Shown piece by piece: positions 27,517-36,870 of a stretch of DNA of 64,000 bases. The first letter of the stretch is position 1. Every line of letters begins with the position of its first letter. Made by a program: the position numbers and the translations under genes. Where the stretch lies: contig NZ_AP025183.1 in NCBI RefSeq assembly GCF_020885975.1, positions 2,046,001-2,110,000 of the forward strand, read 5' to 3'. Below the pieces are notes generated by a model, which saw nothing but the letters and a program-made list of their open reading frames with translations, searched no databases and was not told the origin of the DNA. The stretch comes from Flavobacterium ammonificans. GTDB lineage: Bacteria > Bacteroidota > Bacteroidia > Flavobacteriales > Flavobacteriaceae.

Positions 27517-28290
27517 TTACATTTTCTTCGCCTCGTTCCAAAACACATCCATCTCTGCCAAAGTCATATCCATCAATGGTTTTCCTAATTCAGTTGCTTT
27601 GCTTTCTAAATATTGAAAACGGGAAATGAATTTTTTATTCGTTCGTTCTAGTGCATCTTCGGGATTGATGTTCAAAAATCGAGCATAGTTAATCATTGAA
27701 AAGAGTACATCTCCAAATTCGGCTTCTATTTTATCTTGATTTCCAGCGGCTATTTCAACCTGTAGTTCTTCCAATTCCTCTTGGACTTTGTCCCAAACTT
27801 GATGCGGTTCTTCCCAATCAAAACCAACACCTTTTACTTTATCTTGAATTCGGCTCGCTTTTACCAATGCCGGTAAGCCTTTTGGAACTCCTTCTAAAAC
27901 GGATTTTTTTCCTTCTTTTAGTTTGAGTTTTTCCCAATTTTGCTTCACCTCTTCTTCATCTTTCACCTCAACATCTCCGTAAATATGAGGATGGCGATGA
28001 ATCAACTTTTCACAAATGGAATTGCATACATCAGCCATATCAAAATCTTGCGTTTCACTTCCAATTTTAGCATAAAAAACAATGTGCAATAACAAATCGC
28101 CTAATTCCTTTTTGACCTCATCTAGATCATTCTCTAAAATTGCATCGCCCAACTCATAAGTCTCTTCAATAGTAAGGTGACGGAGACTTTGTAGTGTTTG
28201 TTTTCTGTCCCAAGGGCATTGCTCTCGCAATTCGTCCATAATGGTTAACAATCTGTCGAAAGCCTGAAGTTGTGATTCTCTTGAATTCAT
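27517..28290 (-). CDS. mazG: Nucleoside triphosphate pyrophosphohydrolase MazG
   Basis: MazG hydrolyses nucleoside triphosphates to monophosphates and pyrophosphate, cleaning the nucleotide pool. The 257-residue protein has two MazG domains. The first has CPWDRKQTLQSLRHLTIEE with metal-binding acidic residues (EETYEL, then KKELGDLLLH); the second has EELEELQVEI and EFGDVLFSMINYAR. Length matches the two-domain E. coli enzyme. It is upstream of the transporter gene and downstream of a terminator. Confidence 0.95.
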   Translation of the reverse strand: MNSRESQLQAFDRLLTIMDELREQCPWDRKQTLQSLRHLTIEETYELGDAILENDLDEVKKELGDLLLHIVFYAKIGSETQDFDMADVCNSICEKLIHRHPHIYGDVEVKDEEEVKQNWEKLKLKEGKKSVLEGVPKGLPALVKASRIQDKVKGVGFDWEEPHQVWDKVQEELEELQVEIAAGNQDKIEAEFGDVLFSMINYARFLNINPEDALERTNKKFISRFQYLESKATELGKPLMDMTLAEMDVFWNEAKKM

Positions 28291-28309
28291 CGTGAAAAAT
28301 GGTTTTGGT

Positions 28310-28354
28310 AAAAATAAAAAAATCCTGCTAAGAAATTGATCTCAGCAGGATTTA
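28310..28354 (-). terminator. Rho-independent terminator after the DUF5606 gene
   Basis: Read on the minus strand, a 9-bp core stem (28352-28344 with 28329-28321), extendable past one mismatch, is followed by a T tract. It lies 22 bases after the DUF5606 stop and just upstream of mazG. Confidence 0.82.
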
Positions 28355-28373
28355 ATACTGTTAAAAACAACAA

Positions 28374-28832
28374 TTATGATTTTGAAGCTTTTGCTTTTTT
28401 AGGTTTCTCTTCTGTAACTGATTCCTCTTTGCTTGATGCTTTAGGCGCTTCATCATTTACCAAACCTTTAGCTTGCAACATATTATACCAATTGATAATT
28501 TTTTTAATATCAGACCCATAAACTCTCTCTTCATCATAATCCGGTAAGATTTCTTTAAAATAAGCGGCTAAAGTAGCTGGATCTTCTTTATGAGAAATTG
28601 CAGGCCCATTTTTTTCTTTTTTAGAAATACTATTTAATATTTCAGCCAAAGGCTTTTCAGCTTCATAGGTATATACTGAAATCTCAGATAGCAAACTTAC
28701 ATTAGCCTTTAAATCAACAGTGATTTTTTTTCCGTCTAATAAAGATTCGGCAACAAAACCTGTACGAGTTTGAATTTTTAATTCGTATAAACCTGGTTTC
28801 CCAGAAATAGCAAGTATTTTTTCGATATTCAT
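28374..28832 (-). CDS. DUF5606 domain protein
   Basis: A 152-residue protein matching the Bacteroidota family known as DUF5606. It starts MNIEKILAISGKPGLYEL, which reads as a small SH3-like beta domain, followed by a helical part with YFKEILPDYDEERVYGSDIKKIINWY. The C-terminal 30 residues are lysine/serine-rich and low-complexity. No signal peptide. It lies 19 bases after def on the same strand, an arrangement common in Flavobacteriaceae. Its function is unknown. Confidence 0.85.
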   Translation of the reverse strand: MNIEKILAISGKPGLYELKIQTRTGFVAESLLDGKKITVDLKANVSLLSEISVYTYEAEKPLAEILNSISKKEKNGPAISHKEDPATLAAYFKEILPDYDEERVYGSDIKKIINWYNMLQAKGLVNDEAPKASSKEESVTEEKPKKAKASKS

Positions 28833-28851
28833 TTTATAATATTTTATTTAA

Positions 28852-29439
28852 TTATCTTCCCTTTTTACCAAAAAACTTCATTCGGTATTCTTGAAAAGTT
28901 TTTCCTTCGATAATGTTTTTTAATTTTTTTTGAATCAAACGTTTTTTCAAAGACGAAATTTTATCGGTAAATAAAATTCCTTCTATATGGTCGTATTCGT
29001 GCTGAATTACTCTTGCAATTAAACCATCGAAAACTTCTGTTTTCATTACAAAATCCTCTTCACAGTATTCAATTGTTACTACAGGATTTCTATATACATC
29101 TTCTCTTACATCTGGTATGCTTAAACAACCTTCGTTAAAACTCCATTCTTCTCCTTCCTCCTTAAGAATTTTAGCATTAATAAAAGTACGCTTGAAACCG
29201 TTCATTTTTTTTTGATCTTCTTCAGATAAATCTTCATCATCACTAAATGGCGTAGTATCAATTATAAATAAACGTATTGGCAAACCAACCTGAGGTGCAG
29301 CTAGTCCAACTCCATGCGCATTGTACATAGTGTCATACATATTTGCAATTATCTCTTTTAAATTTGGATGACTAGGCACAATAGCATCAGCTACTTTTCT
29401 TAAAACAGGATCACCGTAACCTATTATTGGTAAAATCAT
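28852..29439 (-). CDS. def: Peptide deformylase
   Basis: Def removes the N-formyl group from nascent proteins. The 195-residue enzyme has all three motifs: GVGLAAPQVG (residues 43-52), EGCLS with the metal-binding Cys, and QHEYDHIEG with two metal-binding His and the catalytic Glu. An insertion of about 20 acidic residues (DTTPFSDDEDLSEEDQKK) precedes the second motif, as in other Bacteroidota. It is followed by DUF5606 in the same direction. Confidence 0.96.
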   Translation of the reverse strand: MILPIIGYGDPVLRKVADAIVPSHPNLKEIIANMYDTMYNAHGVGLAAPQVGLPIRLFIIDTTPFSDDEDLSEEDQKKMNGFKRTFINAKILKEEGEEWSFNEGCLSIPDVREDVYRNPVVTIEYCEEDFVMKTEVFDGLIARVIQHEYDHIEGILFTDKISSLKKRLIQKKLKNIIEGKTFQEYRMKFFGKKGR

Positions 29440-29494
29440 TGTGGCTCTATATTAAAATTTAGCGGTTTAAATATTTTTTGAAAAAAATTGTTGG

Positions 29495-29502
29495 CAAAAG
29501 TA
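29495..29502 (-). promoter_or_regulatory. Possible -7 element of def
   Basis: On the minus strand TACTTTTG matches TAnnTTTG, 55 nt upstream of the def start. No spaced TTG is visible, so support is limited. Confidence 0.35.
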
Positions 29503-29569
29503 GTGAAAATAGCATGCTAAATACTACTATTTAACTAATTAAATTCTTTAACTATTGAATTTAAATGGA

Positions 29570-29986
29570 TTAAAACATTTTTCTAGTCAAATAATCTTGA
29601 AGCATTATCGTGGCTGAAATTTCGTCAATCAAAGCTTTATCTTGGCGTTTCTTTTTACTTAGGCCACTATCTATCATTGATTGAAATGCCATCTTAGAAG
29701 TAAACCGTTCATCTACTCGAATCACTTTCATTTCAGGAAAATGATTGCTAAAATGAGTTACAAATCCTTTAATAATTGACGCGCTTTCAGATGGTAGTCC
29801 ATTCATTTGCTTTGGTTCGCCAATAAGCACCGCTTCTACTTTTTCTTTTTCAAAATAATCTTTCAAAAAAGTAATTGCTGTTGCAGAAGGAATAGTTGTT
29901 AAACCTGAGGCAATGATTTGTAGCTCATCAGTTACTGCAATTCCTGTTCGCTTTTGTCCGTAATCTATAGCTAGTATTCTGGGCAT
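29570..29986 (-). CDS. ruvX: Holliday junction resolvase-like protein RuvX (YqgF)
   Basis: A 138-residue RNase H-fold protein. Motif ILAIDYGQKRTGIAVTD holds the first catalytic Asp; VLIGEPKQMNG and VDERFTSKMA follow, and the last acidic residue is in KALIDEISATIML. The family is essential in several bacteria and is linked to 16S rRNA 5'-end processing, and the older name reflects a proposed resolvase role. It lies 130 bases upstream of def on the same strand. Confidence 0.93.
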   Translation of the reverse strand: MPRILAIDYGQKRTGIAVTDELQIIASGLTTIPSATAITFLKDYFEKEKVEAVLIGEPKQMNGLPSESASIIKGFVTHFSNHFPEMKVIRVDERFTSKMAFQSMIDSGLSKKKRQDKALIDEISATIMLQDYLTRKMF

Positions 29987-30088
29987 TAATTTGATTTCTT
30001 AGTATTTACAGGTAAAACTAAATAAAATTCATAATTAACTCACAATTAAAATGAATAATTAACACGGCTATATCAAAGCTATACACTT

Positions 30089-30117
30089 TTGTCAATCGAG
30101 CAAAAAAACTATCTTTG
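30089..30117 (+). promoter_or_regulatory. Predicted promoter of dapD
   Basis: TTG (30089-30091), an 18-nt spacer and TATCTTTG (30110-30117) form a good Bacteroidota promoter, 24 nt before the ATG at 30142. The TTG at 30115 belongs to the -7 element and is not a start codon. Confidence 0.75.
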
Positions 30118-30141
30118 TCAAATACTAATACAAACTGCACA

Positions 30142-30957
30142 ATGAATTCATTACAAACAACAATCGAACAAGCTTGGGAAGATAGAGCTTTATTACAAGA
30201 AACTGCTACAACTGATGCCATTAGAGAAGTTATCGAATTATTAGATGCAGGGAAATTGCGTGTCGCCGAACCAAAAGGGGATGGATGGCAAGTAAACGAA
30301 TGGGTAAAAAAAGCGGTAGTAATGTATTTTCCTATTCAAAAAATGGAAACTTGGGAAGCTGGAATTTTTGAGTACCATGATAAAATGGAATTGAAAAGAG
30401 ATTATGCTGAAAAAGGTGTTCGTGTTGTACCAGGAGCTTCTGCTCGTTATGGTTCTTTCATTTCAAGTGGTGTTATCATGATGCCAAGTTATGTAAATAT
30501 TGGCGCCTATGTTGACGAAGGAACTATGGTGGATACTTGGGCGACAGTAGGAAGCTGTGCTCAAATTGGTAAAGATGTTCACTTAAGCGGAGGTGTAGGA
30601 ATCGGTGGGGTTTTAGAACCTTTACAAGCTGCACCCGTAATTATTGAAGACGGTGCATTTATTGGTTCACGTTGTATCGTTGTAGAAGGAGTTCACGTAG
30701 GTAAAGAAGCTGTTCTTGGAGCCAATGTATGTTTAACTGCTTCAACCAAAATTATTGACGTAACTGGAGAGAACCCAATAGAAATGAAAGGTTTTGTACC
30801 TGCGCGTTCTGTTGTGATCCCAGGAAGTTATACCAAACAATTTGCTGCTGGAGAATACCAAGTACCTTGTGCTTTAATAATTGGTACTCGTAAGCCTTCA
30901 ACAGATTTAAAAACTTCATTGAATAATGCTTTGAGAGAATACGACGTAGCGGTTTAA
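30142..30957 (+). CDS. dapD: Tetrahydrodipicolinate N-succinyltransferase DapD
   Basis: DapD transfers succinyl from succinyl-CoA to tetrahydrodipicolinate in lysine and diaminopimelate synthesis, so it supplies the peptidoglycan cross-link. With the ATG at 30142 the protein has 271 residues, close to the E. coli enzyme. The middle is a left-handed beta-helix of hexapeptide repeats (for example YVNIGAYVDEGTMVDTWATV and GGVGIGGVLEP). The C-terminal PCALIIG and KPSTDLKTSLNNALR are typical. It is expressed from its own promoter; the glycosyltransferase gene follows after 12 bases. Confidence 0.96.
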   Translation: MNSLQTTIEQAWEDRALLQETATTDAIREVIELLDAGKLRVAEPKGDGWQVNEWVKKAVVMYFPIQKMETWEAGIFEYHDKMELKRDYAEKGVRVVPGASARYGSFISSGVIMMPSYVNIGAYVDEGTMVDTWATVGSCAQIGKDVHLSGGVGIGGVLEPLQAAPVIIEDGAFIGSRCIVVEGVHVGKEAVLGANVCLTASTKIIDVTGENPIEMKGFVPARSVVIPGSYTKQFAAGEYQVPCALIIGTRKPSTDLKTSLNNALREYDVAV

Positions 30958-30969
30958 ATTAAAATTCAA

Positions 30970-31947
30970 ATGATTGATATTTCGATTATTATTGTAAATT
31001 ACAAAAGTTGGAGCGAATTAAATAATTGCCTCCAATCAATTATTGGTATCAATAGTGATCGATTTACATTAGAAACAATTGTCGTAGATAACGAATCTAA
31101 TGATTATAAAATAAATGAATTCAAACAATTGTTTCCAACTGTGTCGTTTATTGAGAATAGTGGAAACAATGGATTTGCTAATGGATGTAATTTAGGAGCC
31201 ACTCTTGCTAAAGGAAAGTATTTGTTCTTTTTAAATCCAGACACAGTAATTTACGAAGACGCCGTTTATAAACTTTGGAAAACTTCCTTTGAGAATCCTA
31301 ACTATGGCATAGTTAGTTGTCGTCAGACCAATGAAAATTATGGAAAATATACGGAAATAAGATTTTTTCCTTCATTCTTTACCCTTTTTGGATATTCAAG
31401 AGTCATTTATAGAATTGTAAATTACTTTCGTCTTCATAAAAAATTTAATTTTCACAAAGAAATCGTTTTTCCAGACTGGGTTACTGGAGCAGCAGTTTTT
31501 ATTAGTAAAGAATGGTTTGCAAGTGTAAATGGATGGACTGAAAAATACTGGTTGTATTTTGAAGACGTTGATTTGTGCAAGAAAATAAAAGGAAATAATG
31601 GAGAAATTTGTTTAATTCGAACCACAAATATATTTCATAAACATGGTGGTTCAACAAGAATAAACATAAAGACTAAGGCGCTAACTAAAACTGAAGTGCT
31701 TATTTCTAAACATGTTTATTTTAATGAACATAAAACAGGTATAATAAAAAATTGTATTCAATTTTTTCTGCTAATATCACTTCTAATAGAGAAGTTTATT
31801 TTTGCAATAATCGGTTTAGTTTTCTTCTTTATTCCAAAGTTAAAAGTCAATGTTTATATTTTTATTAATTTGATTAACTATTATATCAATGCTATTTCTA
31901 AAAAATCATGGATTAGCCCTCGATCAGTAAAATACTTACAAAAATAG
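30970..31947 (+). CDS. Glycosyltransferase family 2 (rhamnosyltransferase-like)
   Basis: A 325-residue GT-A enzyme. The N-terminus IDISIIIVNYKSW is followed by VVDNESND, the metal motif region LNPDTV, and the acceptor-side WVTGAAVFISKEWF with YFEDVDLCKKIK. A hydrophobic segment (about residues 255-300) near the C-terminus suggests membrane association. Pattern is that of GT2 enzymes adding rhamnose or other sugars to surface glycans, but the sugar is unknown. First gene of a five-gene plus-strand group ending with Wzi. Confidence 0.9.
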   Translation: MIDISIIIVNYKSWSELNNCLQSIIGINSDRFTLETIVVDNESNDYKINEFKQLFPTVSFIENSGNNGFANGCNLGATLAKGKYLFFLNPDTVIYEDAVYKLWKTSFENPNYGIVSCRQTNENYGKYTEIRFFPSFFTLFGYSRVIYRIVNYFRLHKKFNFHKEIVFPDWVTGAAVFISKEWFASVNGWTEKYWLYFEDVDLCKKIKGNNGEICLIRTTNIFHKHGGSTRINIKTKALTKTEVLISKHVYFNEHKTGIIKNCIQFFLLISLLIEKFIFAIIGLVFFFIPKLKVNVYIFINLINYYINAISKKSWISPRSVKYLQK

Positions 31948-32049
31948 TATGTTGATTTAAAGAAAAAACTTACTTTTGAATGATTAATTAATCTGTTATA
32001 TAATTATCCCATCAGAATTTACAAAAAATCCCAATCTAGCAATTTTAAT

Positions 32050-33165
32050 ATGAATATAGGTTTTGAGGCAAAAAGAATATTTCACAACAGAACTGGTCTG
32101 GGCAATTATAGCCGTGATTTGGTGAGAATTCTTAGTCAATATTTTCCTGAAAACAAGTATTTTTTATACAATCCAATTCCAACAAACAAAAATCTTTTTA
32201 AAACTAATAATATTAGTGTTTTTGAAAAAAAACCTAATTCAAATTTTTATTCAAGATTTTATAACATCTGGAGACAAAAAGGAGTTGTAAAAGATTTAGT
32301 AACCGATGAAATTATTTTGTTTCATGGACTATCCGGAGAAATCCCCAGAGGTCTTACTAAAACTAAAATTAAAAGTATTGTAACCGTTCACGATCTAATT
32401 TTCATGAGATTACCCCAGTTTTATTCATTTTGGGACAGGGTAATTTATTTCTATAAATTTAGAAAATCTACACGAGAAGCTAATATAGTTGTTGCAATAA
32501 GCGAACAAACTAAAATTGATTTGATTAAATATTTTAATGTTCCATCGGATAAAATAAAAGTGATCTATCAAGGGTGTAATCCTGCATTTAAAAAAGACTA
32601 TTCAACTAAACAAAAAGAAACAGTAATTGAGAAATACAATTTACCCGATAATTTTATTTTAAATGTTGGTACTGTTGAATGTAGAAAGAATGTTTTATCA
32701 GCTGTGAAAGCAATAAAAGATATTGACATATCTCTTGTAATTATTGGTAATCAAACACCATACAAGAAAAAAGTTGAAGATTACATTGTAGAAAATAACA
32801 TAGAACATAAAATTCTATTTCTAAATAATGTTGATGTCGAAGAATTAGCAATCATATACCAGCTCGCTACATTATTTATTTATCCATCTTTATATGAAGG
32901 TTTTGGTATTCCAATAATAGAATCATTATACTCTAAAACTCCTGTAATCACAACAAAAGGTGGTGTTTTTCATGAATCTGGTGGCCAAAGCACTTTATAT
33001 ATTGACTCAAACAATATTGAAGAGATCAAGAATTCAATCCAACTGTTGTTAAATAATCACGAATTAAGAACAGAAATGGCAAACAAAGGCTATGATTTTG
33101 TTCAAAAATTCAATGATGAACATATTGCTACCAACGTCTATAATGTTTATAAATCTTTGTTGTAG
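32050..33165 (+). CDS. Glycosyltransferase family 1/4 (GT-B)
   Basis: A 371-residue GT-B enzyme. The donor half carries FILNVGTVECRKNVLSAVKAI (first part of the nucleotide-sugar fold) and the E-x7-E motif in SLYEGFGIPIIESLYSKTPVITT. The N-terminal half begins MNIGFEAKRIFHNRTGLGNYSRDL, typical of GT4 mannosyltransferase-like proteins that accept a lipid-linked glycan. The sugar donor is not predictable. The stop overlaps the next start by one base (TAGTG), so it is translationally linked to the following GT2 gene. Confidence 0.91.
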   Translation: MNIGFEAKRIFHNRTGLGNYSRDLVRILSQYFPENKYFLYNPIPTNKNLFKTNNISVFEKKPNSNFYSRFYNIWRQKGVVKDLVTDEIILFHGLSGEIPRGLTKTKIKSIVTVHDLIFMRLPQFYSFWDRVIYFYKFRKSTREANIVVAISEQTKIDLIKYFNVPSDKIKVIYQGCNPAFKKDYSTKQKETVIEKYNLPDNFILNVGTVECRKNVLSAVKAIKDIDISLVIIGNQTPYKKKVEDYIVENNIEHKILFLNNVDVEELAIIYQLATLFIYPSLYEGFGIPIIESLYSKTPVITTKGGVFHESGGQSTLYIDSNNIEEIKNSIQLLLNNHELRTEMANKGYDFVQKFNDEHIATNVYNVYKSLL

Positions 33166-34157
33166 TGAAAACTTCAAAAAAAACAGTATCTGTCATTTTA
33201 CCAAATTTTAATGGTAGAGAATTGCTTGAAGAATTTATCCCTTCAATTATTGAGGCCCTCACCTTTTCGAAAATTGAATACGAATTCATTCTTGTAGATG
33301 ATCAATCGACTGATAATTCTGTTGATTATATAAAAAATCATTTCCCTTCAATTATATTGGTTGAAAATAAAATCAACAAAGGTTTTTCTTTCACATGCAA
33401 TAAAGGGATTGAAATAGCTAAAAAAGATCTTGTTTTTTTAGTGAATTCTGATGTAAAACTTTCTATTGACTATTTTGAACAGCAATTAAAGTATTTCGAA
33501 ATGAATGAGACTTTTGGAGTAATGGGACAGATCAAAAATTATGAGAGTCATAAAACTGAAGATCATGCTCGATTTCCAAGATTTAAAGGAGTCAAACTTA
33601 AAGCAACTAAATTTTACTACTCAACCAATTCTTCTGAAAAAGTATTCACAACCTACTTATCTGGGGCAAATGCATTAATATGTAATCAAAAATTGAAATC
33701 ATTAAATGGCTTTGATGAGATATATTCTCCATTTTATTTTGAAGATTTTGATTTAGGATTACGAGCATGGAAGATGGGTTGGAAACTATATTACGAGCAT
33801 CAGTCAATTTGCTTTCATAAAGTAAGTGCTACTACTAAAAATCTAAACAAGTCAAATCTAGTTAACCGGATTTATTATAGAAATAGTTTTATATTACACG
33901 CTATCCATTTAAATGGGTTTAGAAAAAAAATATGGTATTCTCAGTTATTTACTTCTACTCTATTATGGCACTTAATTAAAGGTGAGTTTTGGATTATTTA
34001 TAGTCTAATTGATTTCTTAAAAAACAAAAAGAAAATACAAGAATCCATAACCAAAATAAAAAAAATGCAACTTGAATTAAATATTACTATTGGTATTGAT
34101 AATATTTTAAGTATTTTTAAAAATTCATTGAAAAACAAATCAATTAAATGGATTTAA
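33165..34157 (+). CDS. Glycosyltransferase family 2
   Basis: A 330-residue GT2 enzyme starting from GTG at 33165, immediately on the previous stop. Motifs are VSVILPNFNGRELLEEFIPS, ILVDDQSTDNS, FLVNSDVKLS as the metal-binding region, and GANALICNQKLKSLNGFDEI with YFEDFDLGLRAWKMGW. A hydrophobic stretch lies near residues 255-290. The architecture is like that of the first GT2 in this group but sequences differ enough to expect a different acceptor. Role: one step in assembling a surface polysaccharide. Confidence 0.9.
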   Translation: MKTSKKTVSVILPNFNGRELLEEFIPSIIEALTFSKIEYEFILVDDQSTDNSVDYIKNHFPSIILVENKINKGFSFTCNKGIEIAKKDLVFLVNSDVKLSIDYFEQQLKYFEMNETFGVMGQIKNYESHKTEDHARFPRFKGVKLKATKFYYSTNSSEKVFTTYLSGANALICNQKLKSLNGFDEIYSPFYFEDFDLGLRAWKMGWKLYYEHQSICFHKVSATTKNLNKSNLVNRIYYRNSFILHAIHLNGFRKKIWYSQLFTSTLLWHLIKGEFWIIYSLIDFLKNKKKIQESITKIKKMQLELNITIGIDNILSIFKNSLKNKSIKWI

Positions 34158-34193
34158 TTGATTTAAATCATTTCGTAACTTAAAATGTAAATA

Positions 34194-35186
34194 ATGGCAT
34201 TATCTGTAGCTATGTGTACCTATAATGGTTCAAGATTTATTAAAGATCAATTAAACAGTATCATTGAACAATCTAGACCAGTTAATGAAATTATTATTTG
34301 TGATGACTGTTCCACAGATAATACCATAGAAATCATTAATGACTATATAATTAAATATCCTGGTTTAATTCAACTATATCAAAACAAAGAAAACCTTAGA
34401 AGCACTAAGAATTTTGAAAATGCAATTTCACATTGTACAGGTGATTATATATTCTTAGCTGATCAGGATGATATTTGGGACTTCTATAAAGTAGAAAAAA
34501 TAATTACGAAATTTGAAGCAAATGAATCTTTAGAAGGAATTTTTACTAATGGAAACTTGATTGATGATGATGGTGAAATTTTTCCAAATACCAATATGTG
34601 GAATACTTTCTATTTTTTTGAAAAAAATTTAGATAAGCCCGTTGATTTATTATGTTTGCTAAAGCACCATGCAAATATGGTTACTGGGGCAACATTATGT
34701 ATAAAAAAATCAATACGAGATATTATTTTACCGTTTCCAGATTTAACAAAAAAGAAGTTTTTTCACGACGAATGGATTGCTTTAATTTTGGCCTCTAGAA
34801 ATAGTCTAGACTATATTAATGAAAATCTTATCTCATATAGAATCCATACAAGTCAACAGATTGGTATTGGAAGAAAAAAATTAGACGATGTGATAGTTCC
34901 TCATCCACACCTTATTTATACCTTACAAATTACAAATCAATACCTGCCTAATAGTTTTACACAATGTAGAAGAATTAGTCGTATTTATTATAATTGTTAT
35001 AAGAAATTTAACACTCTTGCCATTTTTTATAAAGACAAAAAATCACCCGTAGATTTTAATGCAATCGCACAAGAAAACCTTAAACTTTATAACAAAGCTG
35101 AAAAAAAATTAAGAGAAAATAGCTGGTATCGCTACAAGCTTAGAAAAGTTTCAAAATTCCTATTCAGAAAGAAAAAAGTATTGTAA
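34194..35186 (+). CDS. Glycosyltransferase family 2
   Basis: A 330-residue GT2 enzyme. It begins MALSVAMCTYNGSRFIKDQL, then IIICDDCSTDNT, FLADQDDIWDFYKVEKI with the DxDD metal site, and NMVTGATLCIKK with FHDEWIALILA, which holds the general-base region. This DQDD subgroup often transfers rhamnose or galactose-type sugars in O-antigen and capsule synthesis. The C-terminus is basic (KLRKVSKFLFRKKK). It lies 36 bases after the previous GT gene. Confidence 0.9.
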   Translation: MALSVAMCTYNGSRFIKDQLNSIIEQSRPVNEIIICDDCSTDNTIEIINDYIIKYPGLIQLYQNKENLRSTKNFENAISHCTGDYIFLADQDDIWDFYKVEKIITKFEANESLEGIFTNGNLIDDDGEIFPNTNMWNTFYFFEKNLDKPVDLLCLLKHHANMVTGATLCIKKSIRDIILPFPDLTKKKFFHDEWIALILASRNSLDYINENLISYRIHTSQQIGIGRKKLDDVIVPHPHLIYTLQITNQYLPNSFTQCRRISRIYYNCYKKFNTLAIFYKDKKSPVDFNAIAQENLKLYNKAEKKLRENSWYRYKLRKVSKFLFRKKKVL

Positions 35187-35204
35187 TCTACCATTATTAA
35201 ATTC

Positions 35205-36806
35205 ATGAAAAAAATCCTATTCCAATTCGTTCTATTTTTATTTTCAATTAGTTTAACTGCTCAATCAATACCTGTTGGTTCCATTGATTATACGGACGAA
35301 CGTTTACGAAATGAACAACTTTTAAATTTTAATGTAGACAACAGTTCTTTTACGATAAGACCATTACTACGAAAATCTGATTCTACTCAAAACTCCCAAA
35401 AAACAAACCAATTTAAATTTAAATTACTTCCAGTAGCTCTTGTTCAACAATACAATTCATTACTTCCACTTGGAAGAAATGATGGGGTTATGATTCCTTC
35501 AAAAGGCTATCAAATGAAATTTAGCGCGGGATTTTTTGTGAGTTACAAAAATTTAAGTTTTCAATTTAATCCAGAATATGTAAATGCTGAGAATTTACCT
35601 TTCGAAATTTTTCCTAATAACATAAATAGTTCCGTTAGATTAAACTATATCCGATATTTAAATAGCTACGACATTCCGGACAGATTAGGTTCTAGTCCCT
35701 ATAAAAAAATATTTTGGGGACAGAGCGCTTTAAATTATAGAATCGGGAAAGTGAATATTGGGATATCAAATGAAAACTTATGGTGGGGACCCGGGAAATA
35801 TAATTCTCTAATAATGAGTAATAACGCCCCAGGTTTTATTCACTTTACTTTTAATTCAGTTAAACCTATCTCCACACCTGTAGGTTCTTTTGAATGGCAA
35901 CTTATCTCTGGCAGACTTGTTGAGTCAGGTTTAGATATTCCAGCAGAATTTTATATGGTTAATGGTATAAACTACAAAGCTTCAAAATCGAAAGAATGGC
36001 GCTATTTATCTGGATTAACCTTAAACTACCAACCCAAATGGATTCCAGGTTTGTATCTTGGATTAAATAGAGTATTTCAACTATATAACAATGATTTAGG
36101 AAAAGGGTTTGCTGACTATTTTCCTGTAATTTCTCCATTTCAAAAAAAGAATGTTACAGATGAAGATGGAAAAAATAGAGATCAAATAGCCTCACTATTT
36201 TTAAGATGGGTGTTCAAAGAGTCTAAGGCAGAGATTTATTTTGAAAATGGTTGGAACGATCATAAACAAGATTTTTGGGATTTGCTGCAAGATCCATCAC
36301 ATTCAAGAGCTTATACTTTTGGTTTAGGTAAAATATTTACTTTAGAATCTGGGCTTAATAAATATCTTAAATTCAATTTTGAAAATACCTTACTCCAACA
36401 AAGTGCTTCTAGAATTGCAAGACCAGCCGGAGCTTGGTACCAACATGGATCGGTATTACACGGCTATACTCATATGAGCCAAGTAATTGGCGCTGGTATT
36501 GGTCCAGGAAGTAATTCTCAAACTTTAGATATCAGTTTATGGAAAAAAACAGATGTATTGGGATTTCAAGTGGAAAGATATTCTCATAATCTTGATTTTT
36601 CTCACGATGTATATACTAATTATGAAATTGGAGAATACAATCGAAGATGGGTAGATTTAAACTTTAATGTTTATGTATTTAAGCAAATTAAAAAAATTGG
36701 ATTTAATGGAAGATTTACCCATAGTGTAGTGAGAAATTACCAGTGGCAAATTCCTAATAATAAAAATAACTTCCAAATACAACTATCACTTCAGTACCAA
36801 CTGTAA
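35205..36806 (+). CDS. Capsule assembly Wzi-family outer membrane protein
   Basis: A 533-residue protein with a signal peptide (residues 1-19, cleaved after TAQS) and repeated amphipathic strands ending in aromatic residues, as in outer membrane beta-barrels of the Wzi family. Wzi anchors capsular polysaccharide to the cell surface. Family-like stretches include INIGISNENLWWGPGKYNSL region and the final SLQYQL strand. It follows four glycosyltransferases in the same orientation, which fits a surface-polysaccharide locus. No Wzx, Wzy or Wzz gene lies within the window. Confidence 0.88.
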   Translation: MKKILFQFVLFLFSISLTAQSIPVGSIDYTDERLRNEQLLNFNVDNSSFTIRPLLRKSDSTQNSQKTNQFKFKLLPVALVQQYNSLLPLGRNDGVMIPSKGYQMKFSAGFFVSYKNLSFQFNPEYVNAENLPFEIFPNNINSSVRLNYIRYLNSYDIPDRLGSSPYKKIFWGQSALNYRIGKVNIGISNENLWWGPGKYNSLIMSNNAPGFIHFTFNSVKPISTPVGSFEWQLISGRLVESGLDIPAEFYMVNGINYKASKSKEWRYLSGLTLNYQPKWIPGLYLGLNRVFQLYNNDLGKGFADYFPVISPFQKKNVTDEDGKNRDQIASLFLRWVFKESKAEIYFENGWNDHKQDFWDLLQDPSHSRAYTFGLGKIFTLESGLNKYLKFNFENTLLQQSASRIARPAGAWYQHGSVLHGYTHMSQVIGAGIGPGSNSQTLDISLWKKTDVLGFQVERYSHNLDFSHDVYTNYEIGEYNRRWVDLNFNVYVFKQIKKIGFNGRFTHSVVRNYQWQIPNNKNNFQIQLSLQYQL

Positions 36807-36870
36807 ACATATTTAAGATAGTTGAAAAGTATTTTTAAGTTAAAACAATCTAAAATATTATAATACCTTA

